Source: an archaeon (GTDB lineage Archaea > Nanobdellota > Nanobdellia > Pacearchaeales > GW2011-AR1). Taken from it: DNA of 41,936 nt. Every line of letters begins with the position of its first letter. Within the stretch, counting starts at the first letter, position 1. This document shows, piece after piece, positions 22,507 to 30,256 of the stretch. The stretch is taken from positions 1 through 41,936 of the forward strand of contig JAUXAD010000005.1 in the NCBI GenBank assembly GCA_030620045.1, read 5' to 3'. The position numbers and the translations under genes were made by a program. Below the pieces are notes generated by a model that had not been told where the DNA came from, ran no database searches, and saw nothing but the letters and a program-made list of their open reading frames with translations.

Positions 22507-22863
22507 TTATCCTTCCTGCACCTCTTCAGGTCCGGTTTCTTCATATTGGATTTCAGATGCCAATGCCTGTATTTCCCCCCAAGAATAATCAATTTCTTTC
22601 AACTTTCTAATTTGAGATTCAAAGCATAATGTCAATTCATCCATTATTTTTCGCCATTCCTTTCCGTCGTCTTCAATACTTTTAATTTTAAATTTCTTAT
22701 ACTTTTCAAATTTAGGAACTAATCTATAATCTGTCCATTCTAATTGTTTCATCACGCAATTCAAACACCATTTAACAGTATACCCTTTACGAAAAATAGG
22801 AATATCTAAAACTTCATCCCTTGCATAACTCTCCTCACATTCCCAACAATATTCTTGACTCAT
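22507..22863 (-). CDS. zinc-binding hypothetical, 118 aa
   Basis: MSQEYCWECEESYARDEVLD then YTVKWCLNCVMKQLEWTDYR: two CxxC pairs, then a helical region. The last 30 nt (encoding EEVQEG) are nearly identical to those of the YkgJ gene (25511), although the proteins are unrelated. Confidence 0.55.
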   Translation of the reverse strand: MSQEYCWECEESYARDEVLDIPIFRKGYTVKWCLNCVMKQLEWTDYRLVPKFEKYKKFKIKSIEDDGKEWRKIMDELTLCFESQIRKLKEIDYSWGEIQALASEIQYEETGPEEVQEG

Positions 22864-22865
22864 TT

Positions 22866-23189
22866 TTATCTATTGCAAACTTCCATTAGTAGTATTTTCA
22901 TTTCTTGCCTTTTTTGTTTAATAAACTTTAATTCTTTTTCAATTCTCTCTAAAGCTTTTGTTTGAAGCTCAAGTTGTTTTATAATGTAGACTTTCTTTTC
23001 AGGCATAATAGCAACTTTCTTTTCTTTTATGCCTTCTCTTCTATGCCATTTGGAATCACCAAGATATTTGAAATTAGGAGTAATCCATCCTTCTTTTAAA
23101 GCAGTTAATAAATGGTTATCTGCTATTTTTATCTTTTGACCATTCTTCCCATAACAAGTATTTTTGCCTGTTCCTATTGCTTCAAACAT
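22866..23189 (-). CDS. hypothetical protein, 107 aa, C-terminal coiled coil
   Basis: The N-terminal 45 residues (MFEAIGTGKNTCYGKNGQKI) look like a compact domain. The rest is a helix ELQTKALERIEKELKFIKQK with heptads. No family recognised. Upstream of it by 5 nt is the DUF5131-like gene. Confidence 0.5.
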   Translation of the reverse strand: MFEAIGTGKNTCYGKNGQKIKIADNHLLTALKEGWITPNFKYLGDSKWHRREGIKEKKVAIMPEKKVYIIKQLELQTKALERIEKELKFIKQKRQEMKILLMEVCNR

Positions 23190-23194
23190 TTTAT

Positions 23195-23980
23195 CTACCT
23201 CACACTTTTAGGAGTAATCTTTAGTCGTTCTAAATTCTCCTTTAAATTTACTTTTGTAAATTTCTCAAGTTCTTTAATTAGTTGTTGAACTTTCTCCCAA
23301 GAAGGTTCTGGAAGATTCTTTCCTTTTGAATCTGCTCCTATGTTTACAAATTCTGGTTCAACATTTTTAATCATATGAACTAACTCAATTAAATCAAAAT
23401 CAATTAGAGGTTCCAGTGTCAAAAAAATTTTCATTTCTTTGATTTTTCCATTTTCCTGTAATTTATTCATGGCTTCAACCCTCTCTTTAACAGGAGGTGC
23501 TTCACTTATTTTGTTTAATTCCTCTTGTCTGTTAGTTTCAATTGTAGTTCCAAATAAAGAATTAACTGGAAAATGTTCTTTAAATTCTATAAATCTTTTA
23601 GGATTTTTTGTTTGAAATAAATAATTATTCTTTGGATATTTTCTTAAATGTTCTAATACTTTAATTATAAATTCTTTTGGAATATTATCAGCAAATAAAT
23701 CTCCCATATCTTGAACAAAAATAGTTTTGCCTTTTCCTTCATTCTTTTTTAATTCACTTTCTAATAATCTAATTTCTCCTGAATATCTTTCTTTTATATT
23801 TGGAAATTTGTTTTTAATTGAATTTATAAAACAATATTGGCATTTATGTTTACACTCACCACCTATAAAATTTCTTGTTTTATCTATAAATCCATACATG
23901 TTCCCTTTTCCTTTTTGTTTGTTCAATCCCATTTTATTTGTTGCTTCTACTTTATTTTTTGGCTGTAAATTTATAATCAT
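23195..23980 (-). CDS. radical SAM protein of phage DUF5131 (Gp37/Gp68) type
   Basis: 261 residues. After a short N-terminus comes ECKHKCQYCFINSIKNKFPN, the CxxxCxxC radical SAM motif, then KTIFVQDMGDLFADNIPKEF, NNYLFQTKNPKRF and a TIM-barrel-like ending FLTLEPLIDFD. DUF5131 (phage Gp37/Gp68) proteins have this order: iron-sulfur site, D-x-GD-LF, P-KN-KR-F. They occur widely in phages and plasmids with unclear substrate. Supports a viral or plasmid source. Alternative: spore-photoproduct-lyase-like protein. Confidence 0.8.
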   Translation of the reverse strand: MIINLQPKNKVEATNKMGLNKQKGKGNMYGFIDKTRNFIGGECKHKCQYCFINSIKNKFPNIKERYSGEIRLLESELKKNEGKGKTIFVQDMGDLFADNIPKEFIIKVLEHLRKYPKNNYLFQTKNPKRFIEFKEHFPVNSLFGTTIETNRQEELNKISEAPPVKERVEAMNKLQENGKIKEMKIFLTLEPLIDFDLIELVHMIKNVEPEFVNIGADSKGKNLPEPSWEKVQQLIKELEKFTKVNLKENLERLKITPKSVR

Positions 23981-23988
23981 TTTATCTT

Positions 23989-24207
23989 CTAACTATTTTC
24001 CTCCTTTTGTTTCTCAAATTTACTTGGATTAAATCTACAAGGATTAAAAGACCTAACTTTATTCAAATCATCTTCAGAAGGCAATAAATCGCATCTTAAT
24101 GAAACAAAACCTAAATCATTATCTGTATGAACACAATTGCTACATCTTTCTTCTCCTTCTGCTTCCTCTCCTCTTGCTACCCATCCTCTCATAAATTTAT
24201 CTTTCAT
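23989..24207 (-). CDS. Cys-rich small protein, 72 aa
   Basis: WVARGEEAEGEERCSNCVHT then LGFVSLRCDLLPSEDD and FNPCRFN: four Cys that can hold one metal. Its 3' junction (KQKEENS then stop) is nearly the same DNA as that of the HNH gene at 26309. Confidence 0.55.
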   Translation of the reverse strand: MKDKFMRGWVARGEEAEGEERCSNCVHTDNDLGFVSLRCDLLPSEDDLNKVRSFNPCRFNPSKFEKQKEENS

Positions 24208-24209
24208 CT

Positions 24210-24479
24210 TTATTTTTTCTGTACTTTTAAGTACAGTTTTTCCTCCATAAACTTCATAAAATCAATCCAAAATTTTCGTTGTTTATTGATATAATCTACA
24301 ATTTGTTCTTCCCAAGCTCCATCGTCTCCACTACCCACTCTAACTCTCTTTTTTTCAATTTCAATAAATTCATCCAATATTTTTTGATAATTCATTTTAT
24401 CTTCATCATCTCCAACTGGAATTAAAATATCTTCATTCTCTTTCCATTCCATTTCTCCCCCACAATGATTACATTTCAT
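24210..24479 (-). CDS. hypothetical protein with N-terminal zinc knuckle, 89 aa
   Basis: MKCNHCGGEMEWKENEDILI is a half zinc ribbon. The rest is helical (KILDEFIEIEKKRVRVGSGD...KFWIDFMKFMEEKLYLKVQK). It overlaps the upstream 41-residue zinc gene by 4 nt. Confidence 0.5.
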   Translation of the reverse strand: MKCNHCGGEMEWKENEDILIPVGDDEDKMNYQKILDEFIEIEKKRVRVGSGDDGAWEEQIVDYINKQRKFWIDFMKFMEEKLYLKVQKK

Positions 24480-24601
24480 CTTTTATCTTCTTTAATTTTT
24501 ATCTTTTTATTTAATTTTTCTCTACAATTATCACATAATAATTTTTTATCTTCATCAAATCCACAAAACACAAAATTTTCTCCACAATCTTCACATTCCA
24601 T
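24476..24601 (-). CDS. zinc-ribbon protein, 41 aa
   Basis: Not in the track. MECEDCGENFVFCGFDEDKK then LLCDNCREKL: two CxxC pairs and a basic tail. ATGA overlap with the next gene. Very small, but pattern and overlap support translation. Confidence 0.6.
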   Translation of the reverse strand: MECEDCGENFVFCGFDEDKKLLCDNCREKLNKKIKIKEDKR

Positions 24602-24617
24602 CTTTATCTTTATTAAA

Positions 24618-24818
24618 CTATTTGAAGTTCGGTATTTTTTCTACTTCCACAAAATCATCAACTACTTTGTATTTTATCCCAGATTTTGTCATACACCATT
24701 TACACAACCAAATACTTTTTCTTATTTTGCAATTTCCTATTTTAAAATTTATTATAAATTCTCCTAATTTACTTATGTGTCCGTACCTTCCACATTTATC
24801 ACAATTATAACAAGTCAT
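24618..24818 (-). CDS. zinc-ribbon protein, 66 aa
   Basis: MTCYNCDKCGRYGHISKLGE then KSIWLCKWCMTKSGIKYKVV: CxxC pairs at both ends of a beta-rich core. A typical small zinc ribbon of this operon. Confidence 0.65.
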   Translation of the reverse strand: MTCYNCDKCGRYGHISKLGEFIINFKIGNCKIRKSIWLCKWCMTKSGIKYKVVDDFVEVEKIPNFK

Positions 24819-24826
24819 TTTATCTT

Positions 24827-25012
24827 TTACGCTCCTTTTATACTAGCAACTAAAATTCCCACTATTATAGTTATTCCACTTATCGCCATCATCGTCCAAA
24901 GTGCAATTTGCCTAAACTTAAAATTTCTATCATATTTTCTAAACACCTCTTTTGTATCTGCTGATTGCTTTCTGAATTTTCTATAACCACCTTCTAATTC
25001 TTCTTTGTTCAT
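24827..25012 (-). CDS. single-span membrane protein, 61 aa
   Basis: A charged N-terminal half (KEELEGGYRKFRKQSADTKE) then IALWTMMAISGITIIVGILV as one span. The junction to the downstream zinc gene (GGAGCGTAAAAGATAAAATG) is reused at 25977. Function unknown. Confidence 0.5.
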   Translation of the reverse strand: MNKEELEGGYRKFRKQSADTKEVFRKYDRNFKFRQIALWTMMAISGITIIVGILVASIKGA

Positions 25013-25050
25013 TTTTACCCCCCAATTTAAATTTATTTATCATTTGTCTT

Positions 25051-25514
25051 CTAAGCACTTTTAAGATGAGTGTTTAGTTCCTCCAATTGTTCTTCTATTT
25101 TTTTAACTCTAATTTCATAATTACCAATTTCATTAAAAGGGAGAATAAAAAAAACTTGAGGAATATTCTTTAAGATTGGAATTATTTCTGGAAGATGTTT
25201 GAATATTATTCTGTTCCTTTCAATTCCATAATCTGTGAAAGTATAATCATTATCAACAAAAGAAAAATGATAATTATAATTTCCAACAAATAATCTTATT
25301 TTTTCTTTAAAAATGAACCAGCCGATATATTTGGAAATATATAAGTGATTATATTTACTTGGTTCTATTTCTGCAAACCATTTTGAATTTTGTTTTTAGA
25401 TTCTTTATTAAATTCCCTAACAAATTCTTTCTTTCTTTTTAACTCTGAACATTGGTTTTTACCCTTCATTTTTACTAGGTAATTAATTTGTTCTTCTTGA
25501 TTTTCTATTATCAT
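25051..25514 (-). pseudogene. frameshifted hypothetical gene
   Basis: The first frame starts at 25514 (MIIENQEEQINYLVKMKGKN...) and stops after NGLQK. The -1 frame continues as KWFAEIEPSKYNHLYISKYI and runs about 110 codons to a coiled-coil end (IEEQLEELNTHLKSA) at 25051. The switch falls at a run of five A. Restoring one A would give one protein of about 154 residues. Either real decay or a homopolymer error. No family recognised. Confidence 0.6.
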
Positions 25515-25975
25515 CTTTTTTCCTGCACCTCTTCAGGTTCGGTTTCTCCCCGATATTCTTTTAGCATTTTGACAATATCTTCAACAGAAATGTTTTTTAA
25601 AGCGGGGCAATTCCTTGATTCAAATTCTAACAATTCTTCTATCTTTTGAGTATTCCACGTTTCAACGTTGTAGAAGACATGGTCTGGATAAGTATTACAG
25701 AAATCAGGTCTTTCTTCATCCCAAACTTTACACCAATATCTTCCATCTCTAAATTCTAACTGAGAGCAAGGAAATTTAAAACAAATCCCCTTTTCTTCAA
25801 TACCATCCCCAAATCTAAATGGAGTATCAAATGCTTTTATCTTCTTGTCCTCAATCCACATTAATCTGATTGCACAATTAGCATCGCAAGACATATTAAA
25901 TTCTTTACAACATTTCCCACACTTCTGACAAATTTCAGAAGTTACAAGCTTTGCTTTATTCCCTTTTGATACCAT
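25511..25975 (-). CDS. YkgJ-family cysteine-cluster protein
   Basis: 154 residues. CQKCGKCCKEFNMSCDANCA at the N-terminus, FKFPCSQLEFRDGRYWCKVW and RPDFCNTYPDH later: the Cys pattern of YkgJ/UPF0153 proteins, thought to hold zinc or an iron-sulfur cluster. Molecular role unknown. It lies among zinc ribbons, and its stop overlaps the next (frameshifted) gene's ATG. Confidence 0.8.
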   Translation of the reverse strand: MVSKGNKAKLVTSEICQKCGKCCKEFNMSCDANCAIRLMWIEDKKIKAFDTPFRFGDGIEEKGICFKFPCSQLEFRDGRYWCKVWDEERPDFCNTYPDHVFYNVETWNTQKIEELLEFESRNCPALKNISVEDIVKMLKEYRGETEPEEVQEKR

Positions 25976-25983
25976 TTTATCTT

Positions 25984-26121
25984 TTACGCTCCTTTTGTAG
26001 TAGTTCTTTTACTTGATATGATTATTTTTTTATTGCATTTAGGACAATTTATATTTTCAGTTTCGCAACATTCCAATTCATAAGGAAATATCTTATCACA
26101 TTTTGGGCATTTAAATTTCAT
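25984..26121 (-). CDS. zinc-ribbon protein, 45 aa
   Basis: Not in the track. MKFKCPKCDKIFPYELECCE then NINCPKCNKKIIISSK: textbook CPKC pairs of a short zinc ribbon. It ends TTTKGA, and that DNA also forms the ribosome site (AAGGAGCG) of the YkgJ gene. Confidence 0.65.
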   Translation of the reverse strand: MKFKCPKCDKIFPYELECCETENINCPKCNKKIIISSKRTTTKGA

Positions 26122-26123
26122 TA

Positions 26124-26300
26124 TCAATCCTGCACCTTGTTTAGGGCTTTATTTAATTTATCTAAAATCAATTTTTTTTGTTTAGCATTCTCAACTTCTT
26201 TCTTAAGATTAGTATATAATTCATATCTTAAAGCATCTACATCTATTAATCCTACCCTTGAAGGTAAATCATCATATTTTTTTATTCCACAATTTGCCAT
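26124..26300 (-). CDS. small helical hypothetical, 58 aa
   Basis: Not in the track. MANCGIKKYDDLPSRVGLID then a long helix LKKEVENAKQKKLILDKLNK. Located between the HNH gene and a zinc ribbon with close spacing. Function unknown. Confidence 0.5.
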   Translation of the reverse strand: MANCGIKKYDDLPSRVGLIDVDALRYELYTNLKKEVENAKQKKLILDKLNKALNKVQD

Positions 26301-26308
26301 TTTATTTT

Positions 26309-26644
26309 CTAATTACTTTCCTCCTTTTGTTTTAGTCTTTCAGCTTTCTTCATTAATCCATAAGTTCTTGAATTCTCAATATAATATTTTCTATCTGTTT
26401 CTGAAGGTAATTCACACAATCCTTTTGATTCAGCTATGTGAAGCATTGTATGACATTCGGTACATAACCAAACTCTTCCTCTACCAAGTCCATCTTTTTT
26501 TCTTGGTATAATGTGGTGGTTGTCTTTACGATTTTTAAAATCTTTTTTATCACAGATTGCACATAATTCTTTAATGTCTTTATCTTTATTCAACTTTATT
26601 TTAAATTCAACTTCCATTTCAATTTTTTTATTTTCTTTTTTCAT
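26309..26644 (-). CDS. HNH endonuclease-like protein
   Basis: 111 residues. LCAICDKKDFKNRKDNHHII then RVWLCTECHTMLHIAESKGL: a CxxC zinc site, the HH of the HNH motif and a second CxxCH. This beta-beta-alpha metal fold cuts DNA. Such stand-alone HNH proteins are common in phages and mobile elements. The N-terminal strand (KIEMEVEFKIKLNKDKDIK) is extra. Its ATG overlaps the stop of the small gene upstream. Confidence 0.8.
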   Translation of the reverse strand: MKKENKKIEMEVEFKIKLNKDKDIKELCAICDKKDFKNRKDNHHIIPRKKDGLGRGRVWLCTECHTMLHIAESKGLCELPSETDRKYYIENSRTYGLMKKAERLKQKEESN

Positions 26645-26781
26645 TAGTAACTATCATCATAAGGAATGCTTAAATCTTTATCATTTTCAAAACCATCTAC
26701 AACTACTTCTATATAATTCTCATCTATTGTTGGAAACATTTCTTTAATTTCTTCTACATTAAATTCATTTTCTTTTTTCAT
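26644..26781 (-). CDS. acidic small protein, 45 aa
   Basis: Not in the track. MKKENEFNVEEIKEMFPTID then ENYIEVVVDGFENDKDLSIP. First gene after the promoter at about 26840, with GGAGG upstream. The stop overlaps the HNH ATG. Unknown. Confidence 0.55.
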   Translation of the reverse strand: MKKENEFNVEEIKEMFPTIDENYIEVVVDGFENDKDLSIPYDDSY

Positions 26782-26807
26782 TTTAAATTATCCTCCTTCC
26801 AATTTTA

Positions 26808-26856
26808 TTAGTAACCATAATAAACTTAAGTAAATTAACTATTTAAATGCTTTGGT
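26808..26856 (-). promoter_or_regulatory. conserved archaeal promoter module P2
   Basis: The minus strand has AACCAAAGCATTTAAATAGT, then TTACTTAAGTTTATTATGGT and a GGAGG site. It starts the transcript running down through the HNH, zinc and YkgJ genes. Leader sequence shared with P1, P3 and P4. Confidence 0.7.
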
Positions 26857-26861
26857 TTTTC

Positions 26862-27224
26862 CTACGAACATCCAGTCATATTTTTTAATTCATCAATTTT
26901 ATATATTCCTTTGTAAAGTGTTCCATTAATAATCCAGGTAGGAATTGCTCCAATTTCTGCTGCAACGCATTTTTCTGGAGTTTTAGTACAATCAATTATG
27001 TTTAACATTTTATCACATTCCCCAAAAATTTCTTGTTGCCTTTCGCAATGTGAACATCCTTCTTGAACATATAAAATTGAATTATTTGCAATACATTTTA
27101 CAATTTCTTCTGAGGGATTTGGACAAGTAAGTAAAGATTTAATATATAATGCTACGAAGGCGATTAAAACTACTCCTACAATTATTCCAAGATTTATAAA
27201 AAGACTTTTTTTGTTTATATACAT
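26862..27224 (-). CDS. membrane-anchored thioredoxin-like protein
   Basis: 120 residues. An N-terminal anchor (FINLGIIVGVVLIAFVALYI) and an outside thioredoxin-like domain: SILYVQEGCSHCERQQEIFG carries CxxC, and AEIGAIPTWIINGTLYKGIY contains the cis-Pro loop. Resembles the Trx domain fused to VKOR in many organisms. It would oxidise or isomerise disulfides in the exported Cys-rich proteins of this window (inference). The last gene before promoter P2. Confidence 0.8.
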   Translation of the reverse strand: MYINKKSLFINLGIIVGVVLIAFVALYIKSLLTCPNPSEEIVKCIANNSILYVQEGCSHCERQQEIFGECDKMLNIIDCTKTPEKCVAAEIGAIPTWIINGTLYKGIYKIDELKNMTGCS

Positions 27225-27379
27225 TTTATGATTTCTAATTTTATTCCCAAATCTTTTTGTAATCTTTTTTTCTCTTTTATTGCAAAAGTATATGTTCTAA
27301 AATATTGCAATTTCCCCTCATATTTAACAATTTTTTTAGTTTCTGAATTTGTTATTGCATATGTTTTTTGCTTATTCAT
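27215..27379 (-). CDS. small basic hypothetical, 54 aa
   Basis: I choose the ATG at 27379 (MNKQKTYAITNSETKKIVKY), right after the upstream stop, over the track start. A beta-rich first half and a basic helix (AIKEKKRLQKDLGIK). It overlaps the thioredoxin-like start by 10 nt. Function unknown. Confidence 0.5.
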   Translation of the reverse strand: MNKQKTYAITNSETKKIVKYEGKLQYFRTYTFAIKEKKRLQKDLGIKLEIIKCI

Positions 27380-27380
27380 T

Positions 27381-27892
27381 TTAGCCATCTTCAAATTTAA
27401 AATAATGAACAGTATTCCCATCTGCTATAATGTACCCACTTTCATCACTCCAAATACAAAACATGTGTCTTATTTCATATTCACCATATTCTCCATTATA
27501 TGTAAAATTTAAAGTTCCAGTATCTATACGAACTTCTTCAGTATAAAAACCAATTTCTTCTCCAACCAGACACCAGTATAGAGCCCAATCTTCACAAACT
27601 CCTCCATTTATTTTTAAAATTTCAAAATCAATATTTTTATCAATCTGAGATAAATTATACTTATAAAATGTTTTGGTTATCTTTTGTACACATTCAGCAG
27701 AATTAAAAAGAGAGTTATTTGAACATTTATTTATTATCTCTTTCACTTCTTTAGGGCTTATAATTAATTCTGAGGAAACAGGATTTTTTGAAAAATAGAC
27801 GGAACTTAGATAAATCAATCCAATTAAAATTATTGCCGAGCAGATTCCAATTAAGAACCCACGACTAAATTCTTTATTTTTTAATTCAACCA
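27381..27892 (-). CDS. membrane-anchored transglutaminase-like protein
   Basis: I choose ATG 27892 (MVELKNKEFSRGFLIGICSA), which overlaps the upstream small ORF's stop (ATGGTTGA). About 170 residues. After one span, the outside domain has the Cys-His-Asp order of transglutaminase-like folds: GGVCEDWALYWCLVGEEIGF (Cys), YEIRHMFCIW (His) and SGYIIADGNTVH (Asp). Such proteins act as cysteine peptidases or cross-linkers at the cell surface. Substrate unknown. Confidence 0.7.
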
Positions 27893-27978
27893 TTTTCTGC
27901 TTGGGATACCTCTCTAAGTTGGCTTTTAATTGCAATTTTCCCATTTTTTAGCATTATTCCAATTTTTGCTTCTGACAT
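27886..27978 (-). CDS. 30-residue ORF coupled to the transglutaminase-like gene
   Basis: Not in the track. MSEAKIGIMLKNGKIAIKSQ then LREVSQAENG. Its stop overlaps the next ATG, and it begins 3 nt after the upstream zinc gene's stop. Compact strand-turn-strand pattern. Possibly a real micro-protein. Confidence 0.45.
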   Translation of the reverse strand: MSEAKIGIMLKNGKIAIKSQLREVSQAENG

Positions 27979-27980
27979 CT

Positions 27981-28124
27981 TCAATTTTGTTTATTTAATT
28001 TATAGCATGAATTACAATAGAACTTCCTTTTTATCATACCGTGAGCAGTTTTCCCACAGATGCAACATTTCTGTTTCCTAATGAATTTCCTTGCTTTTTC
28101 TGTTTTTAATTCATATTTAGGCAT
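27981..28124 (-). CDS. zinc-ribbon protein, 47 aa
   Basis: Not in the track. MPKYELKTEKARKFIRKQKC then CICGKTAHGMIKRKFYCNSC: CxxC pairs in a strongly basic background, probably nucleic-acid binding. The start overlaps the end of the upstream zinc gene. Confidence 0.6.
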   Translation of the reverse strand: MPKYELKTEKARKFIRKQKCCICGKTAHGMIKRKFYCNSCYKLNKQN

Positions 28125-28344
28125 TTTGTTTTTTACACTCCTTTTGTTTTTTAGCAATTTTTTCTACTTCTGCAATTTTATCTGTAAAAGGTGCATCTTC
28201 CATACAATATCTACAGATATAATGAATTTTACCATTAATAATTATAGCATAATGGTTCCAAGGTTCTCCTCCACAAACATCACAGTCCCAATCTCCACCT
28301 ACTCCAACCCTTCTTACTTCTATTTTGTTTTTATTTATTTTAAT
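28117..28344 (-). CDS. zinc-binding protein, 75 aa, non-ATG start
   Basis: The frame INKNKIEVRRVGVGGDWDCD then VCGGEPWNHYAIIINGKIHY and ICRYCMEDAPFTDK has two CxxC pairs and clear coding character, but no ATG upstream. The best initiation signal is ATT at 28344, preceded by AAAGGAAG, which overlaps the end of the DUF5654-like gene. The start choice is uncertain. Confidence 0.45.
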   Translation of the reverse strand: MKINKNKIEVRRVGVGGDWDCDVCGGEPWNHYAIIINGKIHYICRYCMEDAPFTDKIAEVEKIAKKQKECKKQNA

Positions 28345-28588
28345 CTTCCTTTTTGTCCTCTGTGCTAAATACTTTAGTTATAATTAATATTCCGATGACA
28401 GAGATAATAGTTATTATTATTGCAGTAATAATTTTACCATGTAAGGGTGTTAATGCTGTTATTTTGTCTACTGCCTCCACAATCACATCTCTCCAAGCAA
28501 GAGATATTAAAAAACCAAAGGCAGCTACAAGTGCAGTTATGATGGATTTCTTAAATTCTGCTCTAAATTTCTCAACAGATTTTTTCAT
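28340..28588 (-). CDS. DUF5654-like membrane protein
   Basis: 82 residues. KFRAEFKKSIITALVAAFGF then LISLAWRDVIVEAVDKITAL and a second span IITAIIITIISVIGILIITK. The S-L-A-W-R-D motif between two spans is typical of small archaeal DUF5654 proteins of unknown function. Supports an archaeal host. Confidence 0.65.
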   Translation of the reverse strand: MKKSVEKFRAEFKKSIITALVAAFGFLISLAWRDVIVEAVDKITALTPLHGKIITAIIITIISVIGILIITKVFSTEDKKED

Positions 28589-28623
28589 TGTTTTTGCATT
28601 TTATTTTCATATTTTTTTATTCT

Positions 28624-29403
28624 TCATTCTTCTGCCTCTTGTTTAATTCTATAAAAAGTAGCCCTACTCCAACTAAAATTTTCAATTCTTTCTTTATCTG
28701 TTTTATATTTTTCTTTAAGTTTAAAATATTCAATTAATTTTTCATCAAATCCGACCATTTTCATAAACTTTTCCTTCCATTTTTCTGAATTGTCTCTAAA
28801 CAATTGTACGGCTTTAATATAGGTTCTAATACTTAGATTTTCTATTTTTTGGTAATTTTCTTTTATGAATTCATATATGCATTTTTCATTATCAGCTATA
28901 CTTTGAGACTTATTTATTTTCTCTATTTTCTTTAATATTTCTTTTTTGGAAGGAGCAAATTCAATAAAAAATCCTCTATCAATTATTGGAGCTAAATCTT
29001 TATTCTTTAAGTCAAATTCATTTAATAATATGCAAACATTACTTGTTGTCCTAAAGTTTTCTGGAGCATTACCAATTAATTTACTTGTAGTATTATAATT
29101 TAATTCTTTTATTGTTGAAGTATCTGCTAAAGATTTTAGCATTGAAACCATAATTTGGTTTCTTAATAAGGTATTTATATCATCAAAACATACCGGGCAA
29201 TCTCTATTCTCAAAAAGATTGATATAGGTTTTTAAGGGAGTACTATGTGTGTTTATGTAAATAAAGTCGGTTTTTCCCATAATCTTTTTAACTATGGTTG
29301 TTTTTCCAAGTCCTGCTCTTGACATAATAATCAATAAGTCACAACTTTGATTTTTGAACATTTCAATATATTCTTCTAACTCTTTATAATTTTTAATTAT
29401 CAT
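28624..29403 (-). CDS. AAA-type ATPase with C-terminal helix-turn-helix
   Basis: 259 residues. Walker A SRAGLGKTTIVKKIMG at about residue 28, Walker B CPVCFDDINTLL at about 70, sensor-like NVCILLNEFDLKNKD, an arginine-bearing lid and a C-terminal FSWSRATFYRIKQEAE that looks like a recognition helix. Similar P-loop proteins on archaeal plasmids and viruses resemble IstB/DnaC-like loaders. Its role could be replication loading or DNA partition. Sits between the DUF5654-like and the Cys-rich/acidic gene. Confidence 0.7.
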   Translation of the reverse strand: MIIKNYKELEEYIEMFKNQSCDLLIIMSRAGLGKTTIVKKIMGKTDFIYINTHSTPLKTYINLFENRDCPVCFDDINTLLRNQIMVSMLKSLADTSTIKELNYNTTSKLIGNAPENFRTTSNVCILLNEFDLKNKDLAPIIDRGFFIEFAPSKKEILKKIEKINKSQSIADNEKCIYEFIKENYQKIENLSIRTYIKAVQLFRDNSEKWKEKFMKMVGFDEKLIEYFKLKEKYKTDKERIENFSWSRATFYRIKQEAEE

Positions 29404-29422
29404 TTTATTTCGTGAATATGAA

Positions 29423-29444
29423 CCCTCTCAAAAATTAAAGAGGG
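29423..29444. other. intergenic stem-loop element (copy 1 of 3)
   Basis: CCCTCT/AGAGGG stem around CAAAAATTAA, flanked by GTGAATATGAA on one side and a run of A on the other. It lies just after the 29456-30169 gene on the minus strand, whose stop is followed by TTTTTT, so a terminator function is possible. Homologous elements at 30224 and 39526. Confidence 0.5.
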
Positions 29445-29455
29445 AAAAAATTAAT

Positions 29456-30169
29456 TTATTTTTCTTCGTCTTCTTCTGTGTCTTCTTCAGTAGTTTCTTC
29501 TTCTGATTCATCTGTGTCTTCGTCATCCTTTTCAATTTCTATAGCTTCTACTTTAAAGTGCTCATCTATCTTATTTCCAATCTTCTCAAGCATTTCTTTT
29601 GGGTCTTCATCACTTATAACTTCAATAGTTAAAGGGAACTCGCCAGAATCATGCTTTGAACTCATTGTAATTAAGATGTTTCCTTTCTCATCTCCAGTTG
29701 TATCTAATGAGATACCAATTTTGTAATCTTCATCTTTCTTTTTTTCTAAAGCCATTTGAATAGCCTTATCAAAATCGTCGTCCTTGTTTTCTTTATCTTC
29801 ATAAACTGATTCCCCATTCAAGTCCAAGAATAATACATTCTTGTAACCTAATTCACTGAAGACATCATAAATCTTTTTCAAGTAATCTGTTTGAGTCATA
29901 ACTTCTTCTTCCCATTCTTTGTCTCCAACAAATATTTTCTTTAACCATCCTTCTGCTTTTTCGTATTTCTCGGTTGTTCCAGTTAAATTAACTTTGATAG
30001 TTCCATAGAACTTATCCTCTTCATCATCATCGTAATCATAATAATCGTTTGCATGAGATGAACTAATAACTGAAGCCATAAGAGCAGCATTCATAGCCCC
30101 TGAGCATGCTACTGATGTTGTAGCGCATGAACAAGCGCAACTACTTGCGGGACATGCACATCCATTCAT
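29456..30169 (-). CDS. Cys-rich N-terminus / acidic C-terminus protein, 237 aa
   Basis: The N-terminus MNGCACPASSCACSCATTSV has seven Cys in 22 residues, followed by an Ala/Ser-rich hydrophobic stretch (GAMNAALMASVISS), then an acidic linker (YYDYDDDEEDKF), an alpha/beta domain (LTGTTEKYEKAEGWLKKIFV to ITMSSKHDSGEFPLTIEVIS) and an extremely acidic tail. The Cys cluster could bind metal or be lipid-modified and, with the hydrophobic stretch, hold the protein to a membrane. It lies between an AAA ATPase and an SPFH protein, so a membrane-domain partnership is possible. Domain not recognised. Confidence 0.6.
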   Translation of the reverse strand: MNGCACPASSCACSCATTSVACSGAMNAALMASVISSSHANDYYDYDDDEEDKFYGTIKVNLTGTTEKYEKAEGWLKKIFVGDKEWEEEVMTQTDYLKKIYDVFSELGYKNVLFLDLNGESVYEDKENKDDDFDKAIQMALEKKKDEDYKIGISLDTTGDEKGNILITMSSKHDSGEFPLTIEVISDEDPKEMLEKIGNKIDEHFKVEAIEIEKDDEDTDESEEETTEEDTEEDEEK

Positions 30170-30223
30170 TTTTCCTTTACCTCCTTACAATTTGATTTTT
30201 CCATTTTGTTTTGTGAATATGAA

Positions 30224-30247
30224 GGGGAACAAAAATTAAACTCCCCC
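30224..30247. other. intergenic stem-loop element (copy 2 of 3)
   Basis: GGGG (30224) pairs with CCCC (30243-30246) around AACAAAAATTAAACT. The flank GTGAATATGAA matches copy 1, but the stem bases are swapped (GGGG/CCCC instead of CCCTC/GAGGG), so structure is kept while sequence changes. Lies after the SPFH gene. Confidence 0.5.
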
Positions 30248-30256
30248 AATGTTAAA

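Noticed and set aside
25051-25514. Programmed -1 ribosomal frameshift
   Set aside because: The A5 run does not form a canonical X-XXY-YYZ heptamer, and no pseudoknot is evident downstream. A simple indel is more likely.
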